The notes: generated by a model not told the origin, from the letters alone. Shown: positions 1-13,521, counted from the stretch's first letter. The stretch is 64,000 nucleotides of DNA from Brachyhypopomus gauderio (GCF_052324685.1 NC_135212.1:47706309-47770308); one strand, 5' to 3'. Numbers and translations: made by a program.

Positions 1-62
1 AAGAATTCAGTAATCCCCACATCACAGAACAATTGAGAGGTATGTGCACATGTTCAAAACAT

Positions 63-162
<100 letters not shown>

Positions 163-930
163 TAACAAGCATTAAACATTTCCAGTCCTAGAATAAGCTA
201 AACTCGATACCCTATGCCTGATTTCATTTGTGTTCATATACAGTGGAGTCCGTACCATTGGGCCCAGCGATCTAAACTTGGACTAGTTTTCCGGCATCAA
301 GGACAAAATGTTCGTCTTAAACTGCATCACTAAGGTGTTCTCACATTGTTACAACGGCTGTAAAATACTTTTTTTTTTACACAAGTGATTCAACCTTAAA
401 GTCCTAACAGTGATGATCATAAATCAAGAACTCAACTCAGCTGCCAAACGATCTTGGCACGATGGAGCGGGAACACAGACAGTGTTGTGAACTGATCCAG
501 GACCAGTCATAATCCTATGCAACAATTATTTAATATTCATGAGTACAATAAAAGTGCATTACAGATTCAGATTCAAACAAATGATAATATGATAAATAAC
601 AGCCAGTGTATTTCCCTAGAAGTTGGTGGTGGCTTCTTAATTTGTCTGTGTATCATTTGGGAGAGTTAAATGGGTCCATGTTCTAAACGGACCACACGGT
701 CAGAGTCTGGAAGCGCTTGATTACTTTATGCTGCTCTTTAGTAGTAAACATTACTAGACAGTTGGATCTCAGGGATCAGTGAAATGGACCCTGTCAGTGA
801 TCACTGGACCTGCAGTAGTCCAAGAGGACATAAGTATGAAATAAGAGGTTGCGCTCTGTTTTGTGTCCATTATGGGCTTTTATCATAATCCCACAAGAGA
901 GGACATTGGAGAGTGCTGTCTACTCTAACC

Positions 931-1100
<170 letters not shown>

Positions 1101-1624
1101 ACCCTCCCTCCCAGTCTCTCTCATGTTATCTCCTTATCCTTCCTGTCTCTGTCTCTCCCTGTTTGTCTCATAATGAGTGAATCGGGTTACAGAACCAGCC
1201 CATTTTTTGTGTGTTATTGATTACCCATAATCACCTTATCCCCCCATCCACCAACTCACTGTTGTCCTTCACACCCACATCAAGACCCCAGATTACACTC
1301 TCACATAGCAAATCACTGCTGTCCTGATATTGTTTTAGCTAAAACAACATTTTTAAAAACCTTCATTTTGCTTCAGGCCTAACAGTTATTTCCACTTAAA
1401 CGAATACTCTCCTCAATTCTAAAATGAAATATCTTTAGAATCATATTTTGTTTCTAAAAGCTGCAGGTGCATTATATAGTCTTCTGTGGTCAGGTCTACT
1501 GTTCATCAGAAGGATTATTCACCCATTACTGCCTATTTTCTCTATAATACATAGCCAAATCCATATTGCACATTCTCTGGACTTTAGAGCCAAAGAACCT
1601 GCTCTTCCTGCTCTCTCCAAAAGA

Positions 1625-1850
1625 CCCTAACCTTGCCTGGGTCTGGACCAACCCAGCAACCCTACAGACCCTAACATTGCCTGGGTCTGGACCAACCCAA
1701 CAGCCCTACAGACCCTAGCCTTACTTGGGTCTGGACCAACCCAAAAGCCCTACAGACCCTAGCCTTACCTGGGTCTGGACCAACCCAAAAGCCCTACAGA
1801 CCCTAGCCTTACCTGGGTCTGGACCAACACAGCAGCCCTATGCCTGCTGT
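1625..1850. repeat. 44-bp minisatellite, five copies
   Basis: The core CTGGGTCTGGACCAACCC recurs at 1637, 1681, 1725, 1769 and 1813, an exact 44-bp period. The last unit diverges. It lies in mapk8ip3 intron 1 and has no evident coding role. Confidence 0.95.
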
Positions 1851-3443
1851 AGCCACTAGCACATCAAGTCCAAAAAAACATTCTATATGCTACATTCTAT
1901 ATGCTATAAGTAAATGCACACACCAACTGAAATGAACTTTTAAAAATGTTTTTTAATGAAATAAACATTTTGAAGTCATCATGATAGAATATAACTGTTG
2001 ACCACTGTTGACCACAAATAGTTTGCAAACTGATAAAACAGACTGAACAGGTTTAACAAATATAGTTATACTATCTACCAAAATTGCTGAAAATGAATCA
2101 TATGACCAAGACTTTAATCCAGACTATCTTTAAGACTTCAACCAAAACTATTTTACTATGTGCTAGCAAATTTTCTAATAAGTGAACAGAAAATAGGCTT
2201 CAGATACAAAATAATCAAAATCGGGGGTTAATTCTGTGTGAGCCATTTCACTTTAAAGGAAAATCTAGCTGCTCAAACCTTTACATGAAATGAACCAAGC
2301 TAGTAATAAACATCAAAAATACATTCTGCAGTGTCTTTTGGAATCAATAATGTGTTTGCTGTTATTGAACAGCTTCCGATAAATAATTAACACTGATCAC
2401 TGCTTTGTTGTAAATATCCAAAGCTTTGAAGGTATATTGATGGATCAGTCCTGAATAATAACCATGTACATCTTGGGTAACAGAAAAGAGTCTAGTAATA
2501 TCATTACACTTCCTGCTTTTTAAGCCCAATATGCACCTATATGCCCCTGTGATGTAGAACTCATCCGATCCGTTTCACTCAGTGGTATTTTTCTGAAGTT
2601 GACCACAGAGTCATCGTCACTTCCCATCATAAATCACCGTGCTAATGCTCACTAGCTAAGGCAGAGCTAACCAGCCCTCTATGCAGTTCACTATCTTGTG
2701 TTTTCACTATAAATAAGCTATACCGTTTCATCCTAATTTTTGTGAATTTGCCCATAACCTGCTCACTGTTACTGAATTATAGCCTAGGTGTTGCAGTAAC
2801 ATCTGGAGGGAGTTTTGGCAGTGCTAGCACCACCTGACAGTGCTGCAGTGGTTTGGGGGTTTTTAAGGGCATCTGATGGCCACTTTCTCAGTATAGTAGT
2901 GCATGTTCCAGTGAGAGATGTGGACAGTGAGAGAACAGGTAGAGTATGAGAATGGATATTGATGTGTAATATGTATGTGTATACGCACACATTTGGGACG
3001 GGTTGTTTGAATGTGTTTAAATTTACATTCTTCCAAACATAATACTGCAAACCAGAAGGCAACAATAGGTTATGGTAATATAACTCGTGCTTTTGCTACA
3101 TACAGTAATTTTATTAATGGAAAATGAGGATAGGTATCATTTGCTAAGGAGACCTCATCTCTGACAATTAAACACGTTTATACAGGGCTGTAAGGGAATG
3201 TGTGTTTTCACAGACGCATCAGTAATATGCAGCAAGCTTAATTCAGGTAGTGTATATACAGATAATTAAATAAGAGCATCCTCAAATGGCTACTGGCCGT
3301 AAAGTTCCTAATACTTATAATTAAAGCCCCGGAAGGGTGTAACGGTGTCACAAAGACGCGTGTCTCTATAGATAACCTTGTTTGAACAATGTAAATTATA
3401 ATAATGATAATGTTGCGAGCACAACACCCGCGGGCGCGCTCAC

Positions 3444-3749
3444 CTCCTCGGCCTGCTTGCGCAGCGCCTTCTCGCGCTCGTACTGCGTGATGAGCTGCTC
3501 GTTATCCTCCTTCAGAAGTTCTAGCTCCACTTCGTGCTCTTGGTTCTCGGTCAGGACGGCGTCGAGGTTCTCCAGAACATTCACCACCAGCGGCATCAGC
3601 TCCTTCACCACCTCCTCGTCGTAGCTCCGGATGAGGCGCTCGAACTCGCGGTAGATGCTGTTGGCCAGGCCCGAAACGCGCTCCGACATGACGGACACGG
3701 AACCATAGTCGTCCTGGTACACGACCTCCTCGAGTTGGAGCTCCATCAT
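3444..3749 (-). CDS. mapk8ip3: MAPK8IP3 (JIP3) exon 1, N-terminal 102 residues
   Basis: First coding exon of the JNK-interacting protein 3 scaffold, which links kinesin-1 and dynein cargo transport to JNK signalling in neurons. The 102 residues begin [15 protein letters not shown] and carry [20 protein letters not shown] and [20 protein letters not shown], the conserved N-terminal RH1 region, followed by the start of the coiled coil ([12 protein letters not shown]...[14 protein letters not shown]). The exon ends in phase 0 at a GTGAGC donor (3443-3438 reading down), the same point after QAEE as in human. JIP4/SPAG9 is the near paralogue; the YQDDY start, [12 protein letters not shown] and the neighbours jpt2 and cramp1 favour mapk8ip3. 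Two Met codons are adjacent; the first was chosen. The gene runs off the left edge. Confidence 0.93.
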
Positions 3750-4660
3750 CGTGATGGTGTTCGGTTCCTTGCTCGTTTAACCTCAGAAAGTAAACGAACA
3801 ACCGGATAAACGGCACACGAAACGACTCGGATGCGAGTGTTTTTTTTTTGTCATCCAAAATAAAGGCTTTCGGAACCGAGGCGATGTGTTTAGGATGTCG
3901 GGTGATCAGGTTGCCACATCACTCTATGTTCCGATGCCAAAAGCATCATATGTGAGATGTAGCCCAACCGGAGGCCCCTCGGTACGCCGGGATCTTCTCC
4001 GTTGATGTGACACTGAGAAAAGGCGAGTTCTCCTCCCCGCCCGTACCGGGCCGCGCTGTCAGACTCTCCCCCCTACAGCCCCACAACCGCTTCTAAGACG
4101 CGTAGCCGCAGGTCCCGGTTCTGCCCGACCCATCCCTGCACCCGGGCGACATCCATCGCAGCGTACGCACAAACGTGCCCGGAGATCCACCTGCTCGTCA
4201 GCAGCCGCAGCCCATCAGCCCGGCCATGAAAAAAATCAATCAACGGAGGAAAATAAATAAATAAATAAATAACACAGTAATAAATAGATGACGTATAATC
4301 ACAGGCGTAGGCCGTCTCCACCTCTCGACTCTTTAGAGCACGATGGCAGGTTTGCTCTCTGTTATTTAGGTTCTGGGGGCGGCGGTAAGGGCTGGCGGTG
4401 TCGGTTCCGTTTCTCGCTTGCAGGCACCGGCTGACCGACCGCAGGGTGACGTCACACCGTCTGCACCGTGCGGAGCAGCGACGTCACCGCCGCGGACCTC
4501 CTACAACGGGAGAACCGCCGTGATCGGTCCGAGACGGACGCGGCGGCGATATTGGGCTCTTTTGAACCGTAACGCATCTTTTCGCCTTCCGTTTCACGTG
4601 CCTAGTAAAAGTAACTACCTCAGCTTTACTACTACTTACTGCTAGTGAAATGCACCGCCA
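3750..4660 (-). promoter_or_regulatory. mapk8ip3: mapk8ip3 5' region and CpG-rich promoter
   Basis: CpG-rich DNA continues from exon 1 to about 4640. It contains a perfect CRE palindrome TGACGTCA at 4447-4454, a second GACGTCA near 4480, and an E-box CACGTG at 4595-4600. A poly-T run at 3840-3849 and a short AAAT repeat near 4250-4270 interrupt it. The start site cannot be fixed from sequence. CREs suit a neuronal gene, but that is inference. Confidence 0.6.
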
Positions 4661-5334
4661 TGTTAATTAAAGGTACCTACGGAACGTCTGGTCATTTTAG
4701 GTGGAGCGATTCATGCAACTTCTTGAGTTGTATAAGTCTTAAAGACGTCCCATTACGTAAAGGACCGTTATATTAAATTAATTATCCAAAAACGGAATAA
4801 GGGTGTCGACATTCAAACCTGCTGAGACCTGAGGACGCGTAGCTCGTTCACTTTTCCTTCCATCATCACGTCAAAGCTTCCAATATTTTTAAATCGTGAC
4901 ACAATTACTGCATGTTAAATAGATATATGCATTTTCCCATGTTCACTAATACCGTCAATATATTTCTGCATACTACTCCATCTTCTGAAGTTAAAAAAAA
5001 TTATAATGGCAAATAAAATAAAAATCTTTCAGTTTAACATTGTCCCAAAACTTTCAATTAGGTTTACTCAAATCACCAATAAACAATTTCCTTACGAGTA
5101 CAAATGAATCCATTACAAAAATGAAACTGCAACTGACTTGGGCACTTGTACCGTTTATATAGACTTCAGCATTCACTTGAAACCCTGAGCAAGTAAGAGG
5201 TTCTGAATGCAACACTTTAATCACAGTTCTTACTCACACTCAGGGCAACACTGTACAAGAAGCCAAGATGACAATGCTTTGTATAACCACATAAATTGGC
5301 TAAACAAGTGGAAACTATGCAAAACTTTATGAAT
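4661..5334. other. intergenic between mapk8ip3 promoter and jpt2 3' end
   Basis: AT-rich sequence without a convincing open frame, RNA gene or mobile element. Confidence 0.6.
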
Positions 5335-5743
5335 CATCAAAATACACGTTTATTGTAACACCATTTCGGTGACATTGCAGGCACATTTGCAGCCCCGTGT
5401 GAGAAACACGGTTTCTACACTGACAAGTGTCACACTAGGCCTCCCAACTGCTGTTTTAATTTAAAACAAAAGGTCAAGCTGAAGTAGAAAAAATGACAAA
5501 TTTATACAGTAATGGTGAAAATTAACACACTTTGGCATTCAGTAAAGAGGACTCCCAGAGCTGCGGCTTCTGTGCATATAAGAGTATGCCCTAAAGCCCT
5601 TGAAGATTTATGATTATTAATCAAAACAGCAGAAAATGAAGCTAGCATATGATTTATGTTTGTTGAAGTATTGCATACAGGCCATCACCTGTTAGGTTAC
5701 ATTTGTACAATCTGGTGGTCTGTGTGTGGTGGTGGTGGTGTTT

Positions 5744-5774
<31 letters not shown>

Positions 5775-6550
5775 GGGGGCACAACCAAAACGGGAGTGAT
5801 TTCATTTTGGCATTACACATTGGACACTGTGTGAACACGTGCTCCAACTGTACATGTTCCTAAGAGGTCATCTTGTATATAGGAAGGAAGGAGATCATGA
5901 GAAGATTTTCTACCAGGTCCTCTATTCTTGTGCTTCCCGAGAGCCTTGTGAAAAATCACCAATTTGACATTCAGAGAACAAGCGTCTCAAGTGCTCCAAG
6001 GCTGTGAGCCAGCAGAACGTGCAGTGGTTTTCAGAGGCGTGTTTAAACAATGGCCCATCATGAGGACAAACTGCTAATATCGAGCTTTCCATACTCCAGC
6101 AAGACTGATCTTTCTCTTCATCAGCATTTGAGAGTTTACTCAGGTGTTTAAGGTGGCCACGGTGACAGACAGTGATTCCAGTTGAAGATCTCACAGATGT
6201 CTTTCGGTTTCATCATGAGATATTTGCATTCTATACATTATCAAACTAAGAACATTTTCTTATTAAGCACAATCAAGTGGCAAGTCTGATTGAATTGAAA
6301 TGAACCATTTCACTGATTGAGACTTCAACAACTGCTCAAACCGTCAGATAAAAAGGAGGAGCATTTTGGGAATGAGAGAGAAAGTGCAAAGAGTTAAGGA
6401 ATGAGAGGGAGCAGGGAAGAAACAAGAACTCTGGACATTCCTGAAAATAGGCATTTCAAAACAAGAGGGTTAGGTAGCAGTGTTAGTAAGAGAGAACAGA
6501 ATGACAGGGGAACAGAATGACAGGGGAACAGAGAAAGAAAAGGGCACCGA
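5335..6550 (-). other. jpt2: jpt2 3' UTR with poly(A) signal
   Basis: Follows the jpt2 stop codon at 6551-6553. An AATAAA signal on the minus strand lies at 5349-5354 and would give a 3' UTR of about 1.2 kb. A T13/G26 homopolymer junction sits inside at 5741-5779. Confidence 0.65.
5741..5779. repeat. T13-G26 homopolymer tract
   Basis: A run of 13 T followed directly by 26 G inside the jpt2 3' UTR (A/C-rich in the transcript). The G-run could form a quadruplex on the plus strand. Its length is likely unreliable in an assembly. Confidence 0.95.
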
Positions 6551-9476
6551 TCAGTAAAAGACCACACTGGATTTTCCACCGGGGGGGTTGAGCACTCTAT
6601 TGTGCGAGCGTGGGCGTGGTCCGAGGTGGGGCTCGTGGTCCTTCTCCATTGGCTGTTCGGGGGAAGGCTCAACGTCCCGCTTGGTTGCAGGTGGGGCAGG
6701 CGGTGGTACCTCTTTAATGGGTGTGACTTGGGGGGAGACAGTCACCTTCACTTCTTTGGGCTCCTGGGGCTGAATCACTGACATGCAGATTAAATTTGAT
6801 TATTTACTGAAGATATGTTTCTTTTATCTTATGTTTCTTTATATATGCTCTGCAGACTTCGTTCAAATAAGGTAACAGTTCCTTAGATTAAAAGGACATA
6901 GAAAGAAGGGAGGAGGTTTTCATCGTTAGCTCAATGGGAGAGCCTTTAGGCTACTGAACTCTGTAGATGACAGTAATTACAATTCTGTACTCTGTGTACA
7001 TTGTGTCAACATTTGCAGACATATTTCATGAATTACCTGCTTTTGACCAAAAGACAGGAATTAGCTGTATGCTTTAAATGTATAATGTAAACATACATAC
7101 AAATGTTTCTGCAAAAGGCATACATCAACATACATGCATGCATATAAACCAATATACTTGCACTAACATACAGACCCACAGTAGCTACACAGTGTCTAGA
7201 TTTCATGAATGACCCAAAACAATTTTCAAAACAGGTCACTGATGAAAGGACACCAGAAACAAGGGACAATAGTAGAGAGTAGGAGACAAGTTACAGTGAA
7301 CTAATGGCTGAGTACCCCGAAATGACCGAAAACAGGAGTATTTGAAAGTATAACAAAGTACATTTCTACATGATCTACAGTGAATTGGGCCATGTCTTAC
7401 CTGGGGGCTCAGGTGTGACGACCACACCCACACCCACACCTATGTTGTCCTGTGAAAGGGAGAGGATTTAGCATCAAATATAGACATTGAATATGAATGA
7501 AAACATTAAAGCAATTGTATTTCAAAAGACTACTCAGAATGGTCAGTTCCTGTATTTATTGGCAACAAACCTTTGGTTTGTTTGGATGACTTTTGATAGT
7601 TTGTTGGTTTGACTCTGGCCCAGAAAAGATGTTGCTGTCCGCTCCTCCTGCAGGGGCGGGCTTTAGTTGAGTGGGAGGAGCCTCAGCCTGACCAAAAATT
7701 CCACTGCTCTTTCCACCTTTGAGGCAAAGGACAAACCAGCACAAACGATTTAACCAGACCATCTCTCATGTGCTTAAAAAACAACTGATGCAATGAGAAA
7801 AATCCACAAATCACTGCTTGGATAGTACCATTGATGAATGAATGAATGAAATGTTCGATTTATATAGCGCCTTTCCATATTCCCAAGGCGCTTTACAATT
7901 TTAACACAGGTACAAGTCACAGACAACCAATCACACACACACCGGCGAGAAGCAGCAGCCAATTGCGCACAGCGTACTCTCTACCGGGATCCACAGGGGG
8001 ACTGAATGGGGTGCAGGAAGGGGAGAGAGGACAGACCCTAGTGGCAGAGCACCATCCACCACTGGACATACAAGCACACACACACACACACACACACACA
8101 CTCAGACACTACTTTTTTTATTGAACATAGAGACACAGACAGACACTCAGGGAGAATTTGTCAGGGACTGCCAATTTACCTAACCTCCATGTTTTTTGGA
8201 CTGATGGATGATGGATTGATGGATGTTTTGCACACATGGCCAACTATGTAGGCAAGCCTCCAAACAGCAGTAAATTGTATTTAAAACCATAACTCATCAT
8301 TTGCTGTTTAATAAGTTGTGTATTATTTTTATTTCTGTTTTCTCTTGTTAAAATTGCACACCGATAGCATCTTGCTTGCTATCGCATGAAAAACATTTCA
8401 TTACAAAAAATTTAACATTCATATACTGTTATTGCTTCATACAAAAGTAGCATCAAGCTTTCTAAAAAAAATTTTAATCTGGGGTTACATTCATAATTCT
8501 AGGCATTTCAAAAGGTTTTATACAATTTTTGTAGCCTGTATGTAAGCTTTGATTATTTATTTACACACACACATACCGGGGAGCTATAGGAAAGGGCTTA
8601 AACAGAACATCAGAAGTAAGATGTTTCTTTCTCAAAACTAGTCACACTTGAGCTCTGTCTGCAATACCTTTGGGCTCATTCCATTTCCCAATCCCTAAGG
8701 TCAGACACTAACATCAGCACAGCCTTTAATAGAACATGTCACAGGCTGAGAGCCAATTAGAAGACAGAATCAACAACGCCTATAAGAGAACCACTTAGAG
8801 TGAAGAACTACAGCAAAGGCCACGCCCTCTCATGGTTATCATTTATGTCACAAGACTTAACCTGAAGAACACCGTAAACGTCAGATCAATATATAACCTA
8901 GAAGCTACCGGTCTATTTAACAAAAGTGCTATGAACTGTGGTTTAGCGTAAAGAAATTCCTCACATTTTTCTTTTGAAACCTTTGAACTCAATTGACAAT
9001 TTAATTTCATCACACAGACCTTTCGAACTGACTTGTAGCTTCTAATGACAGACTTAGAATTTAGCATGGAGGGTTTGGAAGTGGCCAGTGATCAACAACA
9101 GCCAATACAATGATGCAATTCGAGCTCACTGCTCCCAGAGAAGGACTGCAAGTCAGTCAGAGTGACTCAGGAAATGCACATGCTAGTTAGGCAGACATAC
9201 GGTATACTGATACTACCTGTTCACACTGTGGACTGTGGAAATGGTTCAAACAGAGCCAAGAGATCATCGAGGGAAATGGAGTGTTTCGTCTGCTGCTGGT
9301 TAACACTTATAATCGTACCTGGGGGGTTAGAACGTCTGGGACCTCCTTGAAACTCCTCCGGAGGTGCAAAAACTGTGGAGGCCATCTTATTTGGCCTTCT
9401 AGAGGCACCAGCATCATCCTCACTGCTGCCAAATATATTGCTGCTGCCACCTCCGGGAGGCCGCAAAACCCTGCAG

Positions 9477-9516
<40 letters not shown>

Positions 9517-10613
9517 TCAATAAAAGCACGTTAACCCACTAAACAAATAACGCTACAACAGCTGGACATTTACCTGCATTAACACACATTAATAAAATGA
9601 AAAAATAATAAATGCCAACTCATTTCACTACACATGTTCAGACTAGAATCTGTTAGTTAAAAACCACACACACACGGAAAAGGATCACAAGTTGTACAAT
9701 CAAGCAGAAATCAACAGCAAAAGTGCCCAATAGCGCCACCATGCATCGAGTGTGACACACACTGGACAATTAAGAAAGAGGCGGCAAGGTCGGGCGTTCA
9801 TGGACCAGCTAGACCCCTAGTCAAGAGACCAACTAGACTCCTAGTCAAGAGACCAACTAGTCAAGAGACCAGCTAGAGCCCTAGTCAAGAGACCACAGGT
9901 TCCACATGACAGCAGTTTGAAACTATTGTGGCCAGGTTTCTAAGATTTCAGGGTGGGTTACATGTACTTTACATCTCCAGTCTTATAGCTAATTCAGCTT
10001 TTGGTCATTTGAAATTCACAACAACATGCACATCGCATGTACAGTCCACAAATGTATTTGCTCATATTCAGGTACATAAAAGCATCGATAGATATTCTAA
10101 AATATTAATAGTTTGATGACAGTAAAGAATCCAACCACGTTGACCAAAAGTAAAAGTTGTACGTTAGCTAGCTAGCTAACTACTAAAACTCCAAGGCTAG
10201 CCGGACACTCATGAGCTGGACAGTAACCCTGATACTGTTAGCACGAGCTAACTATCGCTAACGGCAGGTCAAGTTCGCAATCTTAGATTTTAAAAACTGC
10301 CTAAATTCTAAAATAAAACTGTTTGGACAACATAAAATAATTTTCAAATTACCTCAGAGAAATATCACACGTAATATCAAGTTCTTTAGTTTGTTCACTT
10401 AAATGAGCAATTTGGCAAATAGGAAGTAAGATTCAAGTTAGCTAACTCGCTAGCGTATTAGCTACATAGGAGATCTGCTAGCTGGCGAAGTTCCTTTTTC
10501 GACTATCGGCTCTTTAGCGAGACGGCTAGCGAACACGGCCAACAGTCTGGCACAAACTCGAGACTGTCGTACCTCGAACTTGTCTTCGCACTGTTGTCAA
10601 GTCCCTGAAACAT
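6551..10613 (-). CDS. jpt2: Jupiter microtubule-associated homolog 2 (JPT2/HN1L), 5 exons
   Basis: JPT2 is a small, probably unstructured protein known as an NAADP-binding factor needed for NAADP-evoked calcium release. Coding exons on the minus strand are 10573-10613, 9319-9470, 7571-7716, 7401-7449 and 6551-6777; they sum to 615 nt, 204 residues, all in phase with GT-AG borders. Human JPT2 is 190 aa. The start [14 protein letters not shown] is followed by repeats of the family PPGG signature: [39 protein letters not shown], and a C-terminus with [11 protein letters not shown] and [14 protein letters not shown]. Exon 4 is a short Gly-Val-rich insert ([16 protein letters not shown]) encoded by GTGTGG repeats. 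The 5' end faces cramp1 in divergent orientation. Confidence 0.95.
7840..8230. repeat. interspersed repeat in jpt2 intron 2
   Basis: Contains ATTTATATAGCGCCTTTCC followed by AAGGCGCTTTACA, a GCGCTTTAC-type inverted motif, then a CA run (8071-8101) and a GCCAATTTACCTAACCTCCATG-like segment ending in GGATGATGGATTGATGG. These pieces are familiar from dispersed teleost repeats. I cannot name the family or fix its ends. Confidence 0.5.
10140..10540. other. GTTAGC/GCTAGC-rich patch in jpt2 intron 1
   Basis: Within about 470 bp of jpt2 exon 1 the sequence carries GTTAGCTAGCTAGCTAAC (10164 on), GTTAGC and GCTAAC pairs (10238-10262), GTTAGCTAAC and GCTAGCG (10437-10455), GCTAGCTGG (about 10479) and GGCTAGCGAAC (about 10523). 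Similar patches recur inside tmem11, natd1 and znf652. Confidence 0.8.
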
Positions 10614-10900
10614 GTTTGTGGAAGTCATCGTCCCTCTGAATGCGAGGCTGCTCTTCTCAACGTTACAACCGTCGCGCTAATGCGGCTATAAAAGTTGGCC
10701 ACAAAAAAAAAAAAAAAAAAAAAAACCCTGCGATAGCCACGCCCAAGAGGGCGGGACAAAGTCAAAATACAGCTCTAGCGCACCGTGTGATTCGTCCGTG
10801 CATTAATCAATCACAGTAAACGAGGATTCGATTGGATAAAATGAACCGCATGTCAATACCAGATTTGGCTCGTTGATTGGCTCCGACTCTTACTTTTTTA
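10614..10900 (-). promoter_or_regulatory. jpt2: jpt2 promoter region
   Basis: CpG-containing DNA upstream of the jpt2 start codon. ATTGG (CCAAT on the minus strand) occurs near 10833 and 10875. A poly-A tract (about 10705-10725 on plus) interrupts the region. The start site is probably just above 10613; no TATA box at a fixed distance is convincing. Confidence 0.5.
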
Positions 10901-11339
10901 CCGCTTACCGTCAATAAACGTATGCATTACTATTGATGGAAAAGTATAGTTACACACGATTATATATTAAAAAAAATATGATCTCTTCGTGAATCTATTT
11001 TTATTATATGACATCTTAACATTTCCTGTCTTGTGTTTTAACCCTGCAAAGAAAAATAATACAGAAGTTCTTTACTCGGTTTAAAATTCAGCCTGCAATA
11101 AATATGTTCTCTTTATGTTGTCGCAAGAAAATTGCATCGTCACAACAATCGGACCACACATTTTAACAATTAACATTTATTTTCGAGGTTAGCCGACACC
11201 CGGGTGTGATCAACCATGCGCAGACGGACTACCGTTTTGTGAAGTATAAAACGTATCTTACTTAAGTTGGCACGTAAAATGAAAATGAAATTAGAAATTA
11301 GCCTCAAATAAAAAAACGGCACCGACCACGCCCTAAATG
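10901..11339. other. gap between jpt2 and cramp1 promoters
   Basis: AT-rich interval without a recognised gene or repeat; it separates two divergent CpG-rich promoters. Confidence 0.5.
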
Positions 11340-11521
11340 GCAGACGCGTCACGTTCCAGCCACGTGCTAAAAGTGACCAATCGCGGCGTTTGTTTTTGAG
11401 CGGTAACGCGCGTGCCGGTGACGCGCGGAAGAAACAGGAAGGCTGGACGGTGTCAGCGGGATAAGCTGGAGCAGCTCTGCGCCTCACACTTCTCGGTTCA
11501 CCCGATATATACGCCAAACGA
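11340..11521 (+). promoter_or_regulatory. cramp1: candidate upstream promoter and noncoding first exon of cramp1
   Basis: GC-rich stretch with an E-box CACGTG at 11361-11366, a CCAAT box just after it (near 11377) and several CGCG steps. A possible noncoding exon ends CCAAACGAG before GTAAATTA near 11522. This could be an alternative first exon for cramp1, but the larger CpG island at 12.8-13.5 kb competes. Confidence 0.35.
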
Positions 11522-11875
11522 GGTAAATTATTCACTTATAAAGTGAGTCGTTTTCATCGTTACGGCCGATATTAACGTCTGAGCGTGGTGGTCCTCCACT
11601 CCTCCGTACAGGGGAACTGCCACACTTGATTTGATGGCTCGCTACACGGTAGCGGTCCGGCCGGGTGGCACTCGTGGCCCGTGTGTGATCATCTCTGGTC
11701 AGTACGCGGAATAGAAGAGTGCATGTTTTAGATTATAAAGGATAACATGTCCGGTAACTTGCTATGTTAATCTACCGATTGAGGGTAGATTGAATGAACA
11801 GAACCTTTAGTGGTGATATTTAGACGCTAGTGGTCACAAATCAAATCAGTGCCGAGTGTCATTTCACTGTGGTGT

Positions 11876-11904
11876 ATGTATGTATATGTGTGTATGTGTA
11901 TATG

Positions 11905-11963
<59 letters not shown>

Positions 11964-11981
11964 CATACACAGACACACCGC
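11876..11981. repeat. (GTAT)/(TA)n microsatellite
   Basis: A TGTATG-type run passes into a pure TA run of about 70 bp. It gives spurious Tyr-Ile open frames. Confidence 0.95.
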
Positions 11982-12739
11982 AATATGCCTGACACACTGA
12001 CCTTTAAGAGCACTTTTAAGTGTGCTCTCACTAATATGGATGCTCCTCTTAAGCGCTTATAGTCTGCTCCCTTAGACCAGCACCTGTCAACATTTGTCCA
12101 CATTATTTGTTAGCTAAGCAGGTGTGACCGACCTAAAATAGTTCACATTTTTTTTACCAAGTATCGGTACCACACTATCTCCTTTAAAAAACCATTTTGA
12201 ACTGCTGTATAAGATTCCACGCAGTTGTTGTCAACATGGTTATTCTCCACATTCTGGCACTTTTATAGTAAATAACGCTTCAGTGGGAATAAATGCGTAA
12301 AAGGCACATTTAGTGTATGTTGATCACTATGTGTTTAAAAGGTTAGTTATATTTTTTTGTCTCTGGAGTCTGCTGGAGAGGAAGGCTCCCCCCTTTTTTT
12401 GGCAAATAGCCAGAATGTATAAGTATGCTGGTAAATGCCTATTCAAAGTGTTAAAGTGGATATGAGTGAGAATCAGAGCAGAACTGAGTGTCTCTGTCAT
12501 ACCTGTAATAACCAAAGTGACCGGTGACACCTTCATCTGTGGAGTGTAACGCACCACACCCCAATAAGCGCAGTTTATCTAAACTCTCCTGCACTTTCTA
12601 CAGGTAAACTGGCTATTGCAGGAGTTTATGGCAGGAGTTTATCCGTGTGTTGTTTGTTAAGACTATTTGTCACTCAGTAAAAACATAAACTGTCATTTCA
12701 AAACATCAGTTAAGTTATGGTGACGTCGTTACACCCAAG

Positions 12740-13520
12740 TCCAGACTCGGAGTGTGTGAGTGTGTGAGTGAGTGAGTGAGTGAGGAGGGTGTTTTTAGTC
12801 GTTTTAAAACGTGGAACGAGTCTTTAGTGAAATATAATGACCGGTCAGTCTCCGGGGCAGTCGGTGTGTGTTATTCCCTCACCCACGAGCGTGTGTGTGC
12901 CGCAGAGGTGTGTGTTGTTGTGCCGGGTTGGTGAGTCGGGAGTGTTACTGCTGCTGCTGAGGGCGAACAGCGGAGCTGCGCGGAGCTCAGTCGGAGCGGC
13001 GGCGGCGACAGGACGAGTCCGGCTTGACCTCCTTCTCGCTCGGAACATGTTTAAATCGGACGAGCCTTGGTCTCCAAAATCCCCGGACTCATGGTGAAGA
13101 GAAAGAAGATGTCGTCCGCGGGCGAGGAGCTGGAGAACGGGTAACGGCGCCGGGGAAACGAGCACTTTAAACAGAGGTCGAACGAGCGAGAGATTTCCGC
13201 CGTATTCGGTCCGCGCAGGGCGCTAAAGTGAAGGCGCTCGGCTTTCAACGTGGGATTAAACGACACACAACTCGCTGCACAAGTTAACCCAAACCAGGCC
13301 AAGGAGTGAATTGGGTCGTGTCAAAATATTGGCGTTTGGTTGAAATCCTAAGTGTGGAAACGGGTGTTTTCTCGGTGTGATTTGTCGGGACGGTGCGAGG
13401 GGATTTGAAACAAACAGCGGCGGCCATGTTGAGTTGTGGAGAACGTCGCCTCTCCAAGTTGTTCGCTGTTTAGTTTGACGCGAAATGTTGTAAAAACGTG
13501 TTTAAAATGTGTTTTGTCAG
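12740..13520 (+). promoter_or_regulatory. cramp1: cramp1 CpG island and 5' leader
   Basis: Dense CpG region ending at the exon that starts with the conserved MTV. It contains a GTGA microsatellite (about 12755-12784), a short upstream frame MFKSDEPWSPKSPDSW starting at 13047, and a splice donor (GG/GTAACG) at 13140/13141. An acceptor TTTTGTCAG ends at 13520. Confidence 0.6.
13091..13140 (+). CDS. cramp1: possible extra N-terminal coding exon of cramp1
   Basis: ATG at 13091 opens a frame coding MVKRKKMSSAGEELEN plus two bases, ending exactly at a usable donor GG/GTAACG. Joining to the acceptor at 13520/13521 keeps the frame and reads NG then MTVGSGGS, so it would add 17 residues before the conserved Met. 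Human CRAMP1 as I remember it starts at MTV, so this could equally be 5' UTR that happens to stay in frame. A short overlapping upstream frame starts at 13047 in another frame. Confidence 0.35.
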
Positions 13521-13521
13521 G

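Noticed and set aside
12837-13097. 86-aa plus-strand frame in the cramp1 CpG island
   Set aside because: No family resemblance; GC-rich DNA has few stops.
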